A stretch of 37,140 nt of DNA, from assembly GCA_050181295.1 (NCBI GenBank), contig JBFXDI010000024.1:1-37140 (forward strand), read 5' to 3'. Positions 1-8,048 of this stretch are shown piece by piece. The position numbers were made by a program, and so were the translations under genes. Below the pieces are notes generated by a model. It did no database searches and was not told where the DNA came from. It worked only from the letters and a program-made list of their open reading frames with translations. Each line of letters begins with the position of its first letter. Within the stretch, counting starts at the first letter, position 1. The stretch is from JBFXDI01 sp050181295 (GTDB taxonomy: Bacteria; Pseudomonadota; Alphaproteobacteria; Rhizobiales; Aestuariivirgaceae).

Positions 1-2
1 TC

Positions 3-1547
3 GTCAATCACATGCATGCGCTCGGCATCAAGCCGGAACTCGGCACGCTGATCTTCATCGCCGCCTCGGCGCTGGTGCTGAAGAGTTTTCTCGGCTTCAT
101 CGCCTTCTCCTACGCCGGATATGCCGTGGCGCACGTGTCGACGGGCATCCGCCGCCGCATGCTGGACGCGCTCTTCGCCGCGCGCTGGAGCTATTTTGTC
201 GGCCACCGCACCGGCCGCATCGCCAACGCCTTGAGCAACGACGCCACGCGCGCGGGCGACGCCTACAACTATTCGGCGCGCAGTGTCGCCTACACGCTGC
301 AGGCTTCGGTCTACGTCCTCGTCTCGTTCCTGATCTCGCCCAAGCTCGCGGCCGCGGGCCTCCTCGTCGGACTGATCTTCATGTTCACCCTCGGCCGGCT
401 GGTGAAGGCTGGCCGCCAGGCGGGCTATCGCCAGACCGACCGCACGGCCGAGCTCGTGACCTATGTCTCCGACGCGCTCAACAACATCAAGCCCATCAAG
501 ACGATGGAGCGCAAAGCCTACTTCCTGGAGTTCTTCAGCAAGAAGATCCGCTCGCTGAAGCGCGCGCTCATCGCGCGTGCGCTCGCCAAGCAGGGATTCG
601 GTTCCGGCCAGGAAGCCCTTCAGGTCATCGCAGCCGCCATCGGCGCCTATTGGGCCGCCGTCCACTGGGGCATCCCGCTCGCCGAGATGGTGGTCGTCGG
701 CGTCATCTTCGTGCAGGTCATCGCCGTGCTTGCGAAGATCCAGACCTATGTCCAGGCGACCGCCGAGGTGGAAAGCGCCTACTGGCGCTCCATGGAGCTG
801 ACCGAGGAACTCGTGACCAACAGGGAGGTGGACGCCGGCACCCTGACGCCCACCCTGGAAAAGGACTGCCGGTTCGACAATGTCTCCTTCGGTTATGGCG
901 AGACGGAGGTGATCCGCGACACCTCGTTCGACATTCCCGCCGGCAAGATCACCGTGCTCAGAGGTCCTTCCGGCGCTGGCAAGACCACGCTCATCGACCT
1001 GTTGATCGGCCTCCATCGCCCGACCTCCGGAGAGGTCACCATCGACGGCGTGTCCCTGAACCAGATCTCGCTCAAGGCCTGGCGCAGGATGATCGGCTAT
1101 GCGCCGCAGGAACTGGTGCTGCTGCACGGCTCCATCCGGGAGAATGTCGATCTCGGCGACGCGGAGATCGACGATGAGGCCGTCATGGAGGCGCTGCGCC
1201 GCGCCGGCGCGGCCGACTTCGTCGCCGCCATGCCCGCGGGTCTCGACACGGTGGTGGGCGAGATGGGCGCCAAGCTTTCCGGCGGCCAGCGCCAGCGGAT
1301 CGCACTGGCGCGCGCCCTCGTTCTCAAGCCGAAGCTCCTCATCCTGGACGAGGTGACGAGCGCGCTCGATCCCGACACCGAGGCTGAGATCTGCCAGAAG
1401 GTGAGATCGCTCGCAGGCGACCTCACGATCGTGGCCATCACCCACCGTGATGCCTGGACGGCGATCGCGGACCGCCTCTATCGGGTCGAAGGCGGAAAGG
1501 CTGTTCCGGTGACGGAACGCTCGGAAGCCCTGCAGGCGGCGCAATAA
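3..1547 (+). CDS. ABC exporter, fused permease and ATPase (5'-truncated by window edge)
   Basis: Type I ABC exporter half-transporter, probably inner-membrane and dimeric. The reading frame is open to the left edge, so the true start and the first membrane helix or helices lie outside the window. Numbering from the internal ATG at 12, hydrophobic segments lie near residues 12-40, 98-130 and 203-245. The ATPase follows: Walker A GPSGAGKT (318-325), Q-loop APQE (364-367), signature LSGGQ (422-426), Walker B KLLILDE (441-447) and the H-loop histidine in ITHRD (478). All catalytic motifs are intact. About 510 residues are visible against the family's usual 570-600, consistent with edge truncation. 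It sits 11 nt upstream of the ceramide-synthase-like gene, so an MsbA-like flippase for a ceramide intermediate is an attractive inference. Substrate cannot be read from sequence. Confidence 0.93.
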   Translation, partial: VNHMHALGIKPELGTLIFIAASALVLKSFLGFIAFSYAGYAVAHVSTGIRRRMLDALFAARWSYFVGHRTGRIANALSNDATRAGDAYNYSARSVAYTLQASVYVLVSFLISPKLAAAGLLVGLIFMFTLGRLVKAGRQAGYRQTDRTAELVTYVSDALNNIKPIKTMERKAYFLEFFSKKIRSLKRALIARALAKQGFGSGQEALQVIAAAIGAYWAAVHWGIPLAEMVVVGVIFVQVIAVLAKIQTYVQATAEVESAYWRSMELTEELVTNREVDAGTLTPTLEKDCRFDNVSFGYGETEVIRDTSFDIPAGKITVLRGPSGAGKTTLIDLLIGLHRPTSGEVTIDGVSLNQISLKAWRRMIGYAPQELVLLHGSIRENVDLGDAEIDDEAVMEALRRAGAADFVAAMPAGLDTVVGEMGAKLSGGQRQRIALARALVLKPKLLILDEVTSALDPDTEAEICQKVRSLAGDLTIVAITHRDAWTAIADRLYRVEGGKAVPVTERSEALQAAQ

Positions 1548-1558
1548 GGCTCCTGCCG

Positions 1559-2704
1559 ATGTCGCAAGGCCGCATGCCCGTCACGATTCGCAAGGTGGAG
1601 GGTGCGAAGGACATCGATCGCTTCCTCGAAGTTCCTTTCGACCTCTATCGCGACGATCCCAACTGGATAGCGCCGCTCTTTCTGGAACGGCACGAGCATC
1701 TGAGCCCGAAGAGGAACCCTTACTTCAAGCACGCCGAGGTTCAGCTCTTCCTGGCGACACGCGGGGAAAGGCCTGTCGGACGCATCTCGGCCCAGATCGA
1801 CCGGCTGAGGCTGGAGCGCTACGGCGACGCCACGGGCCAGTTCGGCTTCCTCGAGGCGCCGGACGATCCCGAAGTGTTCGCTGCGTTGTTCGATACCGCT
1901 GCGGAATGGCTGAAGGCGCGTGGCATGCGCCGTATGCAGGGACCCTTCAGCTTCTCGATCAACGAGGAGACGGGCTTGCTGGTGGACGGATTCAATGCCC
2001 CGCCCCGCCTCATGATGGGGCACGCCCTGCCCTATGCTGGTCCCCGCGTCGAGGAACAGGGCTTCATCAAGGCGATGGACGTCTTCGCCTATGACTACGA
2101 CGCAAGGCCGCTTCCCCGCGCCATGGCGGCGATGGTCTCGCGCGCGGAAGCCTCGGGCGACCTCGATGTGCGGCCGCTCTCGAAGAAAAACCTGAAGCGC
2201 GATCTCGCGCTCATCGTCTCGATCTTCAACGACGCCTGGTCGTCCAACTGGGGCTTCGTTCCCTGGACCAATGAGGAGATCGAGGCGCTGGGCAACAATC
2301 TGAAGCTCCTGGTCGGCGAAGACTACGTCGCCATCGCGTCCTGGAAGGGGGTGCCCGCCGCCATGGCGGTGAGCCTTCCGGACATCAACCTCGCAATCCG
2401 TGACCTTAAGGGCAGGCTCCTGCCGCTCGGCTGGGCGAAGCTGCTCTGGCGGGTGTTTGCCAGACCACCGCGAGCCGTCCGCCTGCCACTCATGGGGGTG
2501 CTCAAGGAGCACCAGTCGACCCCTGTCGGCGCCGCCCTGGCGCTTGCCGTCATCGACCGCATCCGCGCCGCTCATGTCGCGCGCGGGACAACGCGCGGCG
2601 AGCTCTCCTGGATCCTCGAGGACAACATGCCCATGCGGCGCATGATCGAGGGGTTGGGCGGCAGGCCCTACAAGACCTACCGCATCTACGAGCGCGGGCT
2701 TTGA
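1559..2704 (+). CDS. bcerS: GNAT-like acyltransferase, probable bacterial ceramide synthase (bCerS-like)
   Basis: A 381-residue protein of the large GNAT-like family that includes the Caulobacter bacterial ceramide synthase, which N-acylates 3-oxosphinganine in the cytoplasm. Visible family features are the N-terminal block with DDPNWIAPL and KRNPYFKHAEV, the strand RPVGRISAQIDR, the INEETGLLVDGF block followed by MMGHALPYAGP, and the C-terminal GNAT signature SWILEDNMPMRRMIEGLGG followed by YKTYRIYE. I do not see a canonical Q/R-x-x-G-x-G/A acyl-CoA loop, so assignment rests on overall family and context. Spt, AcpR, CerR and an acyl-ACP ligase lie at 14.8-19.2 kb, which makes ceramide synthase the best reading. 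Family members also occur outside sphingolipid loci and are often called hypothetical. An alternative ATG at 1574 has an AAGG 5 nt upstream. The stop overlaps the next start. Confidence 0.78.
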   Translation: MSQGRMPVTIRKVEGAKDIDRFLEVPFDLYRDDPNWIAPLFLERHEHLSPKRNPYFKHAEVQLFLATRGERPVGRISAQIDRLRLERYGDATGQFGFLEAPDDPEVFAALFDTAAEWLKARGMRRMQGPFSFSINEETGLLVDGFNAPPRLMMGHALPYAGPRVEEQGFIKAMDVFAYDYDARPLPRAMAAMVSRAEASGDLDVRPLSKKNLKRDLALIVSIFNDAWSSNWGFVPWTNEEIEALGNNLKLLVGEDYVAIASWKGVPAAMAVSLPDINLAIRDLKGRLLPLGWAKLLWRVFARPPRAVRLPLMGVLKEHQSTPVGAALALAVIDRIRAAHVARGTTRGELSWILEDNMPMRRMIEGLGGRPYKTYRIYERGL

Positions 2705-3477
2705 GGGGGCGCTGGACCGCGATCGTTCTGGCGGCGGGTCGAGGATCCGGCGATCCCCTGGCGCGCGCCTATGGCGTCTCCCACAAATGCTTGATCCCGG
2801 TCGGTGGCATCCCGATGCTGCGGCGGGTGGTCGACACGCTCCGCACGCATCCCGGCGTCGCGAGCATCGCCATCTCCATCGAGGAGCCGTCGGTCGTATC
2901 CACGGCCCTCGGCACGGCCTATCCGGACGTGGCGGTGATCCCCTCCTCCGACAGCGCCCCGGCCTCGGCCCTTGCGGCGGTCGAGGCCGTGGCGTCGGCC
3001 TGGCCCATCCTGCTCACGACGGCCGACCACGCGCTCCTCGACCGCGCGATGCTCGACCATTTCTTCTCCGCCTCGGAAGGCGCCAGGGCCGACCTCACCA
3101 TAGGTCTTGCCACGGCGGAAACCATTCTCGCCGCCTACCCGGATGCGAAACGGACGTTCCTCCGTTTCGGACGCGACCGCGTCTCCGGCTGCAACCTCTA
3201 TGGCCTCATGTCGGCGCGGGCGCTTGGCGCCGTGGACCTCTGGCAGAGGCTCGATAGAGACCGAAAGCGGCCGTGGCGCATCGTCGGTGCTTTCGGCGCC
3301 GGCGCAATCATCCGCTATGCATTGGGACTCATGGATCTTTCAGGCGCGCTGGCGCTCGCCTCCCGACGCCTCAATCTGGCGGCCCGGGCCGTTCTCATGC
3401 CCTTCGCCAACGCGGCGGTCGACGTCGACAAGCCCGAGGACAAGGAGCTCGTGGAGGATATCCTCGGGCGCGCCTGA
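2701..3477 (+). CDS. MobA-like NTP transferase
   Basis: A 258-residue nucleotidyltransferase of the GT-A/MobA-like fold. The N-terminal nucleotide-binding loop reads IVLAAGRGSGDPLARAYG, followed by SHKCLIPVGGIPML, the usual LAAGxGxR...K.L..VGG.P layout in slightly divergent form. A second acidic site reads LLTTADHALL (TADH in place of the usual xxDxP). The C-terminus has DVDKPEDKELVEDIL, the usual closing DxDxPxD motif. The start is TTG, overlapping the upstream stop as TTGA, implying translational coupling to the bCerS-like gene. I infer that it activates or modifies a phosphorylated head group, but substrate and nucleotide are not readable. The gene converges on the LicC-like cytidylyltransferase with a 4-nt gap, so two different nucleotidyltransferases sit tail to tail. 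Confidence 0.85.
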   Translation: MRGRWTAIVLAAGRGSGDPLARAYGVSHKCLIPVGGIPMLRRVVDTLRTHPGVASIAISIEEPSVVSTALGTAYPDVAVIPSSDSAPASALAAVEAVASAWPILLTTADHALLDRAMLDHFFSASEGARADLTIGLATAETILAAYPDAKRTFLRFGRDRVSGCNLYGLMSARALGAVDLWQRLDRDRKRPWRIVGAFGAGAIIRYALGLMDLSGALALASRRLNLAARAVLMPFANAAVDVDKPEDKELVEDILGRA

Positions 3478-3481
3478 CGGA

Positions 3482-4222
3482 TCAGGCAGGGCCCTGCCAC
3501 TGCGCCACCATGTGGCGGGCGGCCTGCAGGTCGGTCGGAAAGTCTACCTCGCACCATTCAATGCCGGTGACGTCCACCGGCTGCACGGTCGTGAGCTTCG
3601 CGAGCTGGCCAATGGCGCTCGGAAACCACTGCTTGAGCGCCTGCGCCTCCCGCATGTCGCGCTCCAGCACCTCGCGATAGAGCCTCGCGCCCTCGCTGCG
3701 GAACACATAGAGCCCGATCGCCTCGGCATCGACCGCCTCGACGGGCAGCGTCTTGCCGATCTCCGTCAGCCGGCCGCCGTCCAGCATCACCTTCATGTCG
3801 TCCGCGTCATATTGCGGCTTGCGGTTGGTGGCGACTGTGACGAGCGCCGAGGACGGTTCCATCAACGCGCCGACGAGGTCGGCCCGGAAGAGATTGTCGC
3901 CGTTGACCTGCACGAAATCGCCTGTCATTTCGTGCCGCGCCATCCAGCAGCTCGCAAGATTGTCGGCCACGGCATAGAAAGGATTGTAGACCGTCCGGAT
4001 GGCGACCCGCTTCTCCCCGGCCAGCGCAGCCAACGCCTCTTCCATGGCGAGAGACCCGTAGCCCGTGACCACGACGAATTCGCCGAAGCCCTGGGCCGCG
4101 AAGGCGTCGATCTGCCGCGCGACAAGGGACCGGCCGCCGATATCCAGCAGGGCCTTCGGCACCTCGGCGGTCATCGGCAATAGGCGCTTGCCCTGCCCTG
4201 CGCCGAGTATCACGACTTTCAC
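3482..4222 (-). CDS. LicC-like nucleotidyltransferase (candidate phosphoglycerate cytidylyltransferase)
   Basis: Sugar-phosphate/phosphocholine-type nucleotidyltransferase. The N-terminus has VVILGAGQGKRLLPMT then EVPKALLDIGGRSLVARQI, the canonical GxGxR...PKxLxxxxG active-site loop. FVQVNGDNLF supplies the central acidic residue, and the C-terminal EVDFPTDLQAA matches the E-[IV]-D-x(3)-D-L ending of LicC-like CTP enzymes. In Caulobacter a phosphoglycerate cytidylyltransferase (CpgD) takes part in ceramide diphosphoglycerate synthesis, so this gene and the MobA-like neighbour are the two candidates for that role here. The GTG at 4222 starts directly before the first beta strand and has AAGG 10 nt upstream. 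An ATG at 4267 would add a 15-residue unstructured extension and has GGAGG 14 nt upstream, so the start is uncertain. It is transcribed away from the metallophosphoesterase. Confidence 0.87.
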   Translation of the reverse strand: MKVVILGAGQGKRLLPMTAEVPKALLDIGGRSLVARQIDAFAAQGFGEFVVVTGYGSLAMEEALAALAGEKRVAIRTVYNPFYAVADNLASCWMARHEMTGDFVQVNGDNLFRADLVGALMEPSSALVTVATNRKPQYDADDMKVMLDGGRLTEIGKTLPVEAVDAEAIGLYVFRSEGARLYREVLERDMREAQALKQWFPSAIGQLAKLTTVQPVDVTGIEWCEVDFPTDLQAARHMVAQWQGPA

Positions 4223-4307
4223 GATGCTTGAACCTTGACCGCCGAAACGCTTTAAGGACGCGGGCATTTACCGACCCGCCCCCTCCCAAGTCAACGCTGA
4301 GGCCTCT

Positions 4308-5228
4308 TTGTTTTCGCTCGCCCATCTTTCGGACATCCACCTCGCGCCGCTTCCCAAGGTGCGGCCGGGCGATCTCACGGGCAAGCGGTTGATCGGCTAC
4401 CATTCCTGGCGGTTCCGTCGCCGCCATGTGCACCGGCCGAACATCCTCGAGTCGGTGATAGCGGACGTCCTGACGCACAGGCCGGACCACGTCGCGATCA
4501 CGGGCGACCTGATCAACATTTCGCTGAGGGAGGAATATATCGTCGGTGCCCGCTGGCTGCAGGCGTTGGGGGCTCCCGACTGGATCACCTTCGTGCCAGG
4601 CAATCACGACGCCTATGTCGTGTCGCCCTGGGACGAGGGCATGGGCCTCTGGGCCGGCTACATGACGGGCGATCTGCGCATGGCCGGCGCCCGTGGCACG
4701 GGCGGGCTCGCCAATCCTTTTCCGTTCGTTCGCCAGCGCCGCAATCTGGCGCTCATCGGCGTTTCGACCGCCCTTCCGACCTCCTGGCGGATGGCGGCAG
4801 GGGAGCTCGGCGCCCGCCAACTCGAATCCCTCGCCCAGATCCTGCGCGAGCTCAGGGAGCGCGGCTTCTACCGCATTCTCCTCATCCACCATCCCCCGCT
4901 TCCCGGCCAGAGCGAGCCGCGCAAGGCTCTTCTTGACGCTAGGGAACTCAAGGAGATCCTGGTGCAGGAGGGAGCCGAGCTGGTGATCCATGGCCACGAG
5001 CACCTGCACGAGCTGAAGCGCCTCGAAACGCCCTCGGGGCCCGTACATGTCGTGGGCGTGCCCTCAGCCTCCGCCCGCTCCACCAAGCGCAAGCCCGCGG
5101 CGGCCTGGAATCTCTACGAAATCCGCCGCCAGAACGGCATATGGCGCTGTGACGTGACGATCAGGAGCTACGACGAGATCACCGGCACGATGGCCACCCG
5201 GACCCGCTTCAGCCTCGACAGCGCATGA
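4308..5228 (+). CDS. Calcineurin-like metallophosphoesterase
   Basis: A 306-residue dimetal phosphoesterase with the full motif set: D9-x-H11 in SDIHL, GDLIN (66-70), GNHD (98-101), HHPP (194-197) and GHEHLH (229-234). There is no signal peptide or membrane helix, so it is cytoplasmic. The order and spacing resemble class III phosphodiesterases and LpxH-like pyrophosphatases, but the substrate is not evident. The start is TTG at 4308, supported by GAGG 5 nt upstream and by the protein beginning directly at the first catalytic strand. It heads the plus-strand head-group/transport run and is divergent from the LicC-like gene. Inference: it removes a phosphate from, or cleaves, a nucleotide-activated or phosphorylated sphingolipid head-group intermediate. 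Confidence 0.92.
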   Translation: MFSLAHLSDIHLAPLPKVRPGDLTGKRLIGYHSWRFRRRHVHRPNILESVIADVLTHRPDHVAITGDLINISLREEYIVGARWLQALGAPDWITFVPGNHDAYVVSPWDEGMGLWAGYMTGDLRMAGARGTGGLANPFPFVRQRRNLALIGVSTALPTSWRMAAGELGARQLESLAQILRELRERGFYRILLIHHPPLPGQSEPRKALLDARELKEILVQEGAELVIHGHEHLHELKRLETPSGPVHVVGVPSASARSTKRKPAAAWNLYEIRRQNGIWRCDVTIRSYDEITGTMATRTRFSLDSA

Positions 5229-5295
5229 TGCATCGGATCGCGGAATGCCGGCTGGCTGGCCACCGGGCGGGCTCCGGGCTATGGTCCGGCCCGAC

Positions 5296-5754
5296 ATGAC
5301 CAATGCCACGGCGCGGAAGTTCGGCCATCCTTCCTCCTTGATCGCCGACTATCAACACTGGTGGGTGCTGCTTCGTCCGGCCCAGGTGACGCTCGGCGCC
5401 CTCGTGCTTGTCTGCAAGGACGAGGCACGGGCGTTCTCTGGCATATCGCCGGCCGCATTCGCCGAGCTTTCCCGGGTGACGCGCGACGTGGAGACAGGTC
5501 TCAACGCCTTCCGGCCATACGACAAGATCAACTACCTGATGCTGATGATGGTCGACCCCGACGTGCATTTCCACGTCCTGCCCCGTTACGCCGAGCCTCA
5601 GGAGTTCGAGGGGCAGGCTTTCGCGGACAAGGGCTGGCCGGGCGTGCCCGATCTCGCTTCCGCCGTGACCTTGCCCGAGGACAAGAGCTCGCGCCTCCTC
5701 TCGGCCCTGAAGGCCGCATGGCCGACGGCCGGCCGGACGAGGCCTCCGGCATGA
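5296..5754 (+). CDS. HIT-family nucleotide hydrolase/transferase
   Basis: A 152-residue HIT-superfamily protein. The catalytic block is PDVHFHVLPRYA (about 88-99), the short His-x-His version of the histidine-triad motif, preceded by the NYLMLMMVDP strand. Two conserved family segments, WWVLLRPAQVTLGALVLV and FAELSRVTRDVE, are also present. HIT enzymes hydrolyse or transfer nucleoside monophosphates, such as Ap4A hydrolases and ADP/UTP transferases. In this locus, with three or four nucleotidyltransferase genes, it could recycle or transfer a nucleotidyl group, but that is inference. The start at 5296 is chosen because the N-terminus then matches compact HIT proteins; ATG 5281 adds 5 residues and neither has a clear Shine-Dalgarno. 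The stop overlaps the lptF-like start as ATGA. Confidence 0.85.
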   Translation: MTNATARKFGHPSSLIADYQHWWVLLRPAQVTLGALVLVCKDEARAFSGISPAAFAELSRVTRDVETGLNAFRPYDKINYLMLMMVDPDVHFHVLPRYAEPQEFEGQAFADKGWPGVPDLASAVTLPEDKSSRLLSALKAAWPTAGRTRPPA

Positions 5755-6968
5755 TCCGGGTCATCGACCGCTATGTCCTGAAGCAGGTGGCGATGCCGCT
5801 CCTGACCGCAATGGGCATCGGTCTGATCGTGCTGCTCGCAGAACGCATGGTGCGCCTGCTGGACATCACGCTCGGCAAGCGGAACTCCTTCAGCGTCGTG
5901 TTCGAGCTTCTCGCCTATCTCGTGCCTCACTATCTGGGGCTGGCGCTTCCGGCCGCCATGTTCCTTGGCCTGCTCTTCGGCTTCAACAAGATGTCGAAGG
6001 ACAGCGAGATCGACGCCTTTCTCGCTTCGGGCGCGGGACTGCACCGGCTGGCCCGTCCTGTCGTGGTGCTGGCGGCGGCGCTCGCCATCGTCTCCCTCTG
6101 CATCTTCGGCTGGCTGCAGCCCCAGACGCGCTACGCCTACCGTTCGGTGCTGTTCACCGTGAAGAACGTCGAGGTGTTCTACCTGGCGGAAGAAGGCGTG
6201 TTCATGCAGGCCGGCACGCGCACCTTCATCCTCGACAAGCTGTCGCGCGCCAACAATGCCTTCGAGCGCATCTTCCTGTTCGACAACAAGGGCCAGAAGG
6301 GTTCGGAGACCGTGACGGCGGCTGACGGCAAGCTGATCGAATCGGCCGACGATCCGAGACCGATCCTGCGGCTCGAGCGCGGTCATCGCGTGGAGCTCCG
6401 GGCCTGGCCGCAGTTCGGCACGGAAGCCCCGCCGCCCGAGGCCCGGGTCGGCACCTTCCAGACGGCCGACACGCCGCTCGGCCGCATTTCCGACAAGGCG
6501 TTCCGTCCGCGCGGCGAGGATCAGCGCGAGCTTACCCTGCCCGAGCTGGTGAGCGCCCTCACGAATCCGCCCAACAACATTTCGCCGACCGCCATCCGGG
6601 CCGAGCTCCATCGCCGCATGGTGTCCATCGCGACCGTGCTCATGCTCCCGATCCTTGCGCTTCCCTTCGCCATCGGCCGGCGGCGCGGGCAGCGGGCCTA
6701 TCGTTTTGGCGTGGCGCTCATCATCCTTGTCGCCTATCACGAGATCATCGAGCAGGGCGCGGTGACATCGCGGGTGCATGGCACGTCGCCGTATCTCTCG
6801 ATGTGGCTCCCGTTCGGACTGCTGTTTGCCTTCGCGCTCTGGCAGTTCGCCAACACGGCCTTCCGCGTGAAGCGTGATCGGCTCGAGCCCTTGATCGAGC
6901 GCCTGGGTGACTTTCTTTCTTCGATCGCCCGCATCCTGCCATCCAGACGTGGCGCGAGGGCATCATGA
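5751..6968 (+). CDS. lptF: LptF-like lipid-transport permease
   Basis: A 405-residue YjgP/YjgQ-family permease. Three N-terminal membrane helices (about 13-32, 50-78, 101-121) are followed by a periplasmic jelly-roll-like domain (about 130-280) and three C-terminal helices (about 287-307, 314-334, 345-365). Family signatures include IDRYVLKQ at the N-terminus, the cytoplasmic coupling segment KDSEIDAFLASG and the RRMVSIATVLMLP helix. The family forms LptB2FG, which pulls LPS out of the inner membrane. The gene is ATGA-coupled to both HIT and the lptG-like gene. It lies among sphingolipid genes and not beside lptD/surA/pdxA, the usual alphaproteobacterial neighbours, so I infer a paralogue dedicated to a ceramide-derived lipid. 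No LptB ATPase gene is nearby. An in-frame ATG at 5718 is possible but less likely. Confidence 0.93.
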   Translation: MIRVIDRYVLKQVAMPLLTAMGIGLIVLLAERMVRLLDITLGKRNSFSVVFELLAYLVPHYLGLALPAAMFLGLLFGFNKMSKDSEIDAFLASGAGLHRLARPVVVLAAALAIVSLCIFGWLQPQTRYAYRSVLFTVKNVEVFYLAEEGVFMQAGTRTFILDKLSRANNAFERIFLFDNKGQKGSETVTAADGKLIESADDPRPILRLERGHRVELRAWPQFGTEAPPPEARVGTFQTADTPLGRISDKAFRPRGEDQRELTLPELVSALTNPPNNISPTAIRAELHRRMVSIATVLMLPILALPFAIGRRRGQRAYRFGVALIILVAYHEIIEQGAVTSRVHGTSPYLSMWLPFGLLFAFALWQFANTAFRVKRDRLEPLIERLGDFLSSIARILPSRRGARAS

Positions 6969-8038
6969 CCATCGCATGGATGCTGACGCGCATGATCTTT
7001 CTGCGCTTTCTCCTGATCCTCTTCGGCATCTCCGCCTTCGTCGTGCTGCTCGAGGTCGTCACCTACTCGGAGGAGATTCTGAAGCTCCAGAACAACGAGG
7101 TGTCCGCACTGGCGCACTACGCGGCGCTGCTGCTGCCGCGCACGCTCTCCACGTTCTTGAGCATGAGCGTGCTCCTGGCGCTGCTCCTGACGCTGACCGA
7201 ACTCAGCTACCGCAGCGAGCTGACCGCCATCTGGGCCGGCGGCGCCTCGCCCTATCGCGTCATGCTGATGCTCCTGCCGCTCGGCCTCTTCCTCGGAGGC
7301 TGCAACTTTCTCCTGAGCGACATTGCGGTCCCCCGCGTCGCGCCCACGCTCCAGGCCTGGGGAATCGGCGACTACGGCTCGAAGCGGTTCAATGTGGGCG
7401 AGAAGGATCCGCTATGGATGCGCTCCGGCAATGACATCCTGCGCGCCGTGGACTCCAATCCGCAGGCCACCGAGCTCGACAACGTGATCATCTTCCGCCG
7501 TGACGCGGAAGGTCTCCTGACGGAGCAGATCATGGCGGCGCACGCGAAGCTCGAGGGCGACCGCTGGCAGCTTTCGGACGTCGTCGTCTACTACCAGAAG
7601 AATCTGCCGGCGAACCGCCTGGAGAAGCTCATCTACAGCGGGTCGCTGAAGCCCGCTGCCGCCGGAGCGCGTTCGGGCGATCCGGAGGAGATGTCGCTGT
7701 CGGACCTCGACTACTTCATCGCCAATGCCGGCTTCGGCATCAGGCCGGCTCACGTCTACCAGACATGGTGGCAGAAGCGCATCAGCCTGCTCTTCTCCAC
7801 CTGGCTGATGATCATCGTGTGCGTTCCACTCGCCTTGCGCTTCCGCCGCGGCGGCGGCATCGGCTACCTGTTCATGGTCGGCGTGGCGCTGGGGTTCACC
7901 TTTTTCGTGCTGGACGGTATCTCCCTCACCATGGGCGAGCTGGGCGTCCTGCAGCCATGGATGGCGGCCTGGCTGCCGATCCTGATCTTCCTCGGCGCTG
8001 GCGCCACCCTGGCGTTGCGCTCGGAAGCCCTGCGATAG
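6965..8038 (+). CDS. lptG: LptG-like lipid-transport permease
   Basis: A 357-residue YjgP/YjgQ-family protein, partner of the LptF-like permease. Helices lie at about 10-31, 57-79 and 98-117, then a periplasmic domain (about 120-270), then three C-terminal helices beginning at WQKRISLLFSTWLMIIVCV. The coupling-helix region reads SYRSELTAIWAGGASPYR, matching the family's E-L-x-A-x-x-x-x-G-x-S segment. The QTWWQKR motif before helix 4 is characteristic of LptG. The start overlaps the lptF-like stop as ATGA. Together the two would give an inner-membrane heterodimer that delivers lipid to a periplasmic bridge such as LptC/LptA. The genomic position argues for a sphingolipid cargo in place of LPS, but sequence alone cannot show cargo. 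Confidence 0.93.
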   Translation: MTIAWMLTRMIFLRFLLILFGISAFVVLLEVVTYSEEILKLQNNEVSALAHYAALLLPRTLSTFLSMSVLLALLLTLTELSYRSELTAIWAGGASPYRVMLMLLPLGLFLGGCNFLLSDIAVPRVAPTLQAWGIGDYGSKRFNVGEKDPLWMRSGNDILRAVDSNPQATELDNVIIFRRDAEGLLTEQIMAAHAKLEGDRWQLSDVVVYYQKNLPANRLEKLIYSGSLKPAAAGARSGDPEEMSLSDLDYFIANAGFGIRPAHVYQTWWQKRISLLFSTWLMIIVCVPLALRFRRGGGIGYLFMVGVALGFTFFVLDGISLTMGELGVLQPWMAAWLPILIFLGAGATLALRSEALR

Positions 8039-8048
8039 GAATACCGGT

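Noticed and set aside
1478..2575. Minus-strand open frame of 365 codons opposite the bCerS-like gene.
   Set aside because: Composition is Arg/His-rich with no motif; a codon-bias shadow of the plus-strand gene.
5751..8038. Reading the Lpt permeases as the housekeeping LPS transporter.
   Set aside because: Not excluded, but no lptD/surA/pdxA neighbours and full integration in the sphingolipid operon make a dedicated paralogue more likely; kept as the refutable alternative.
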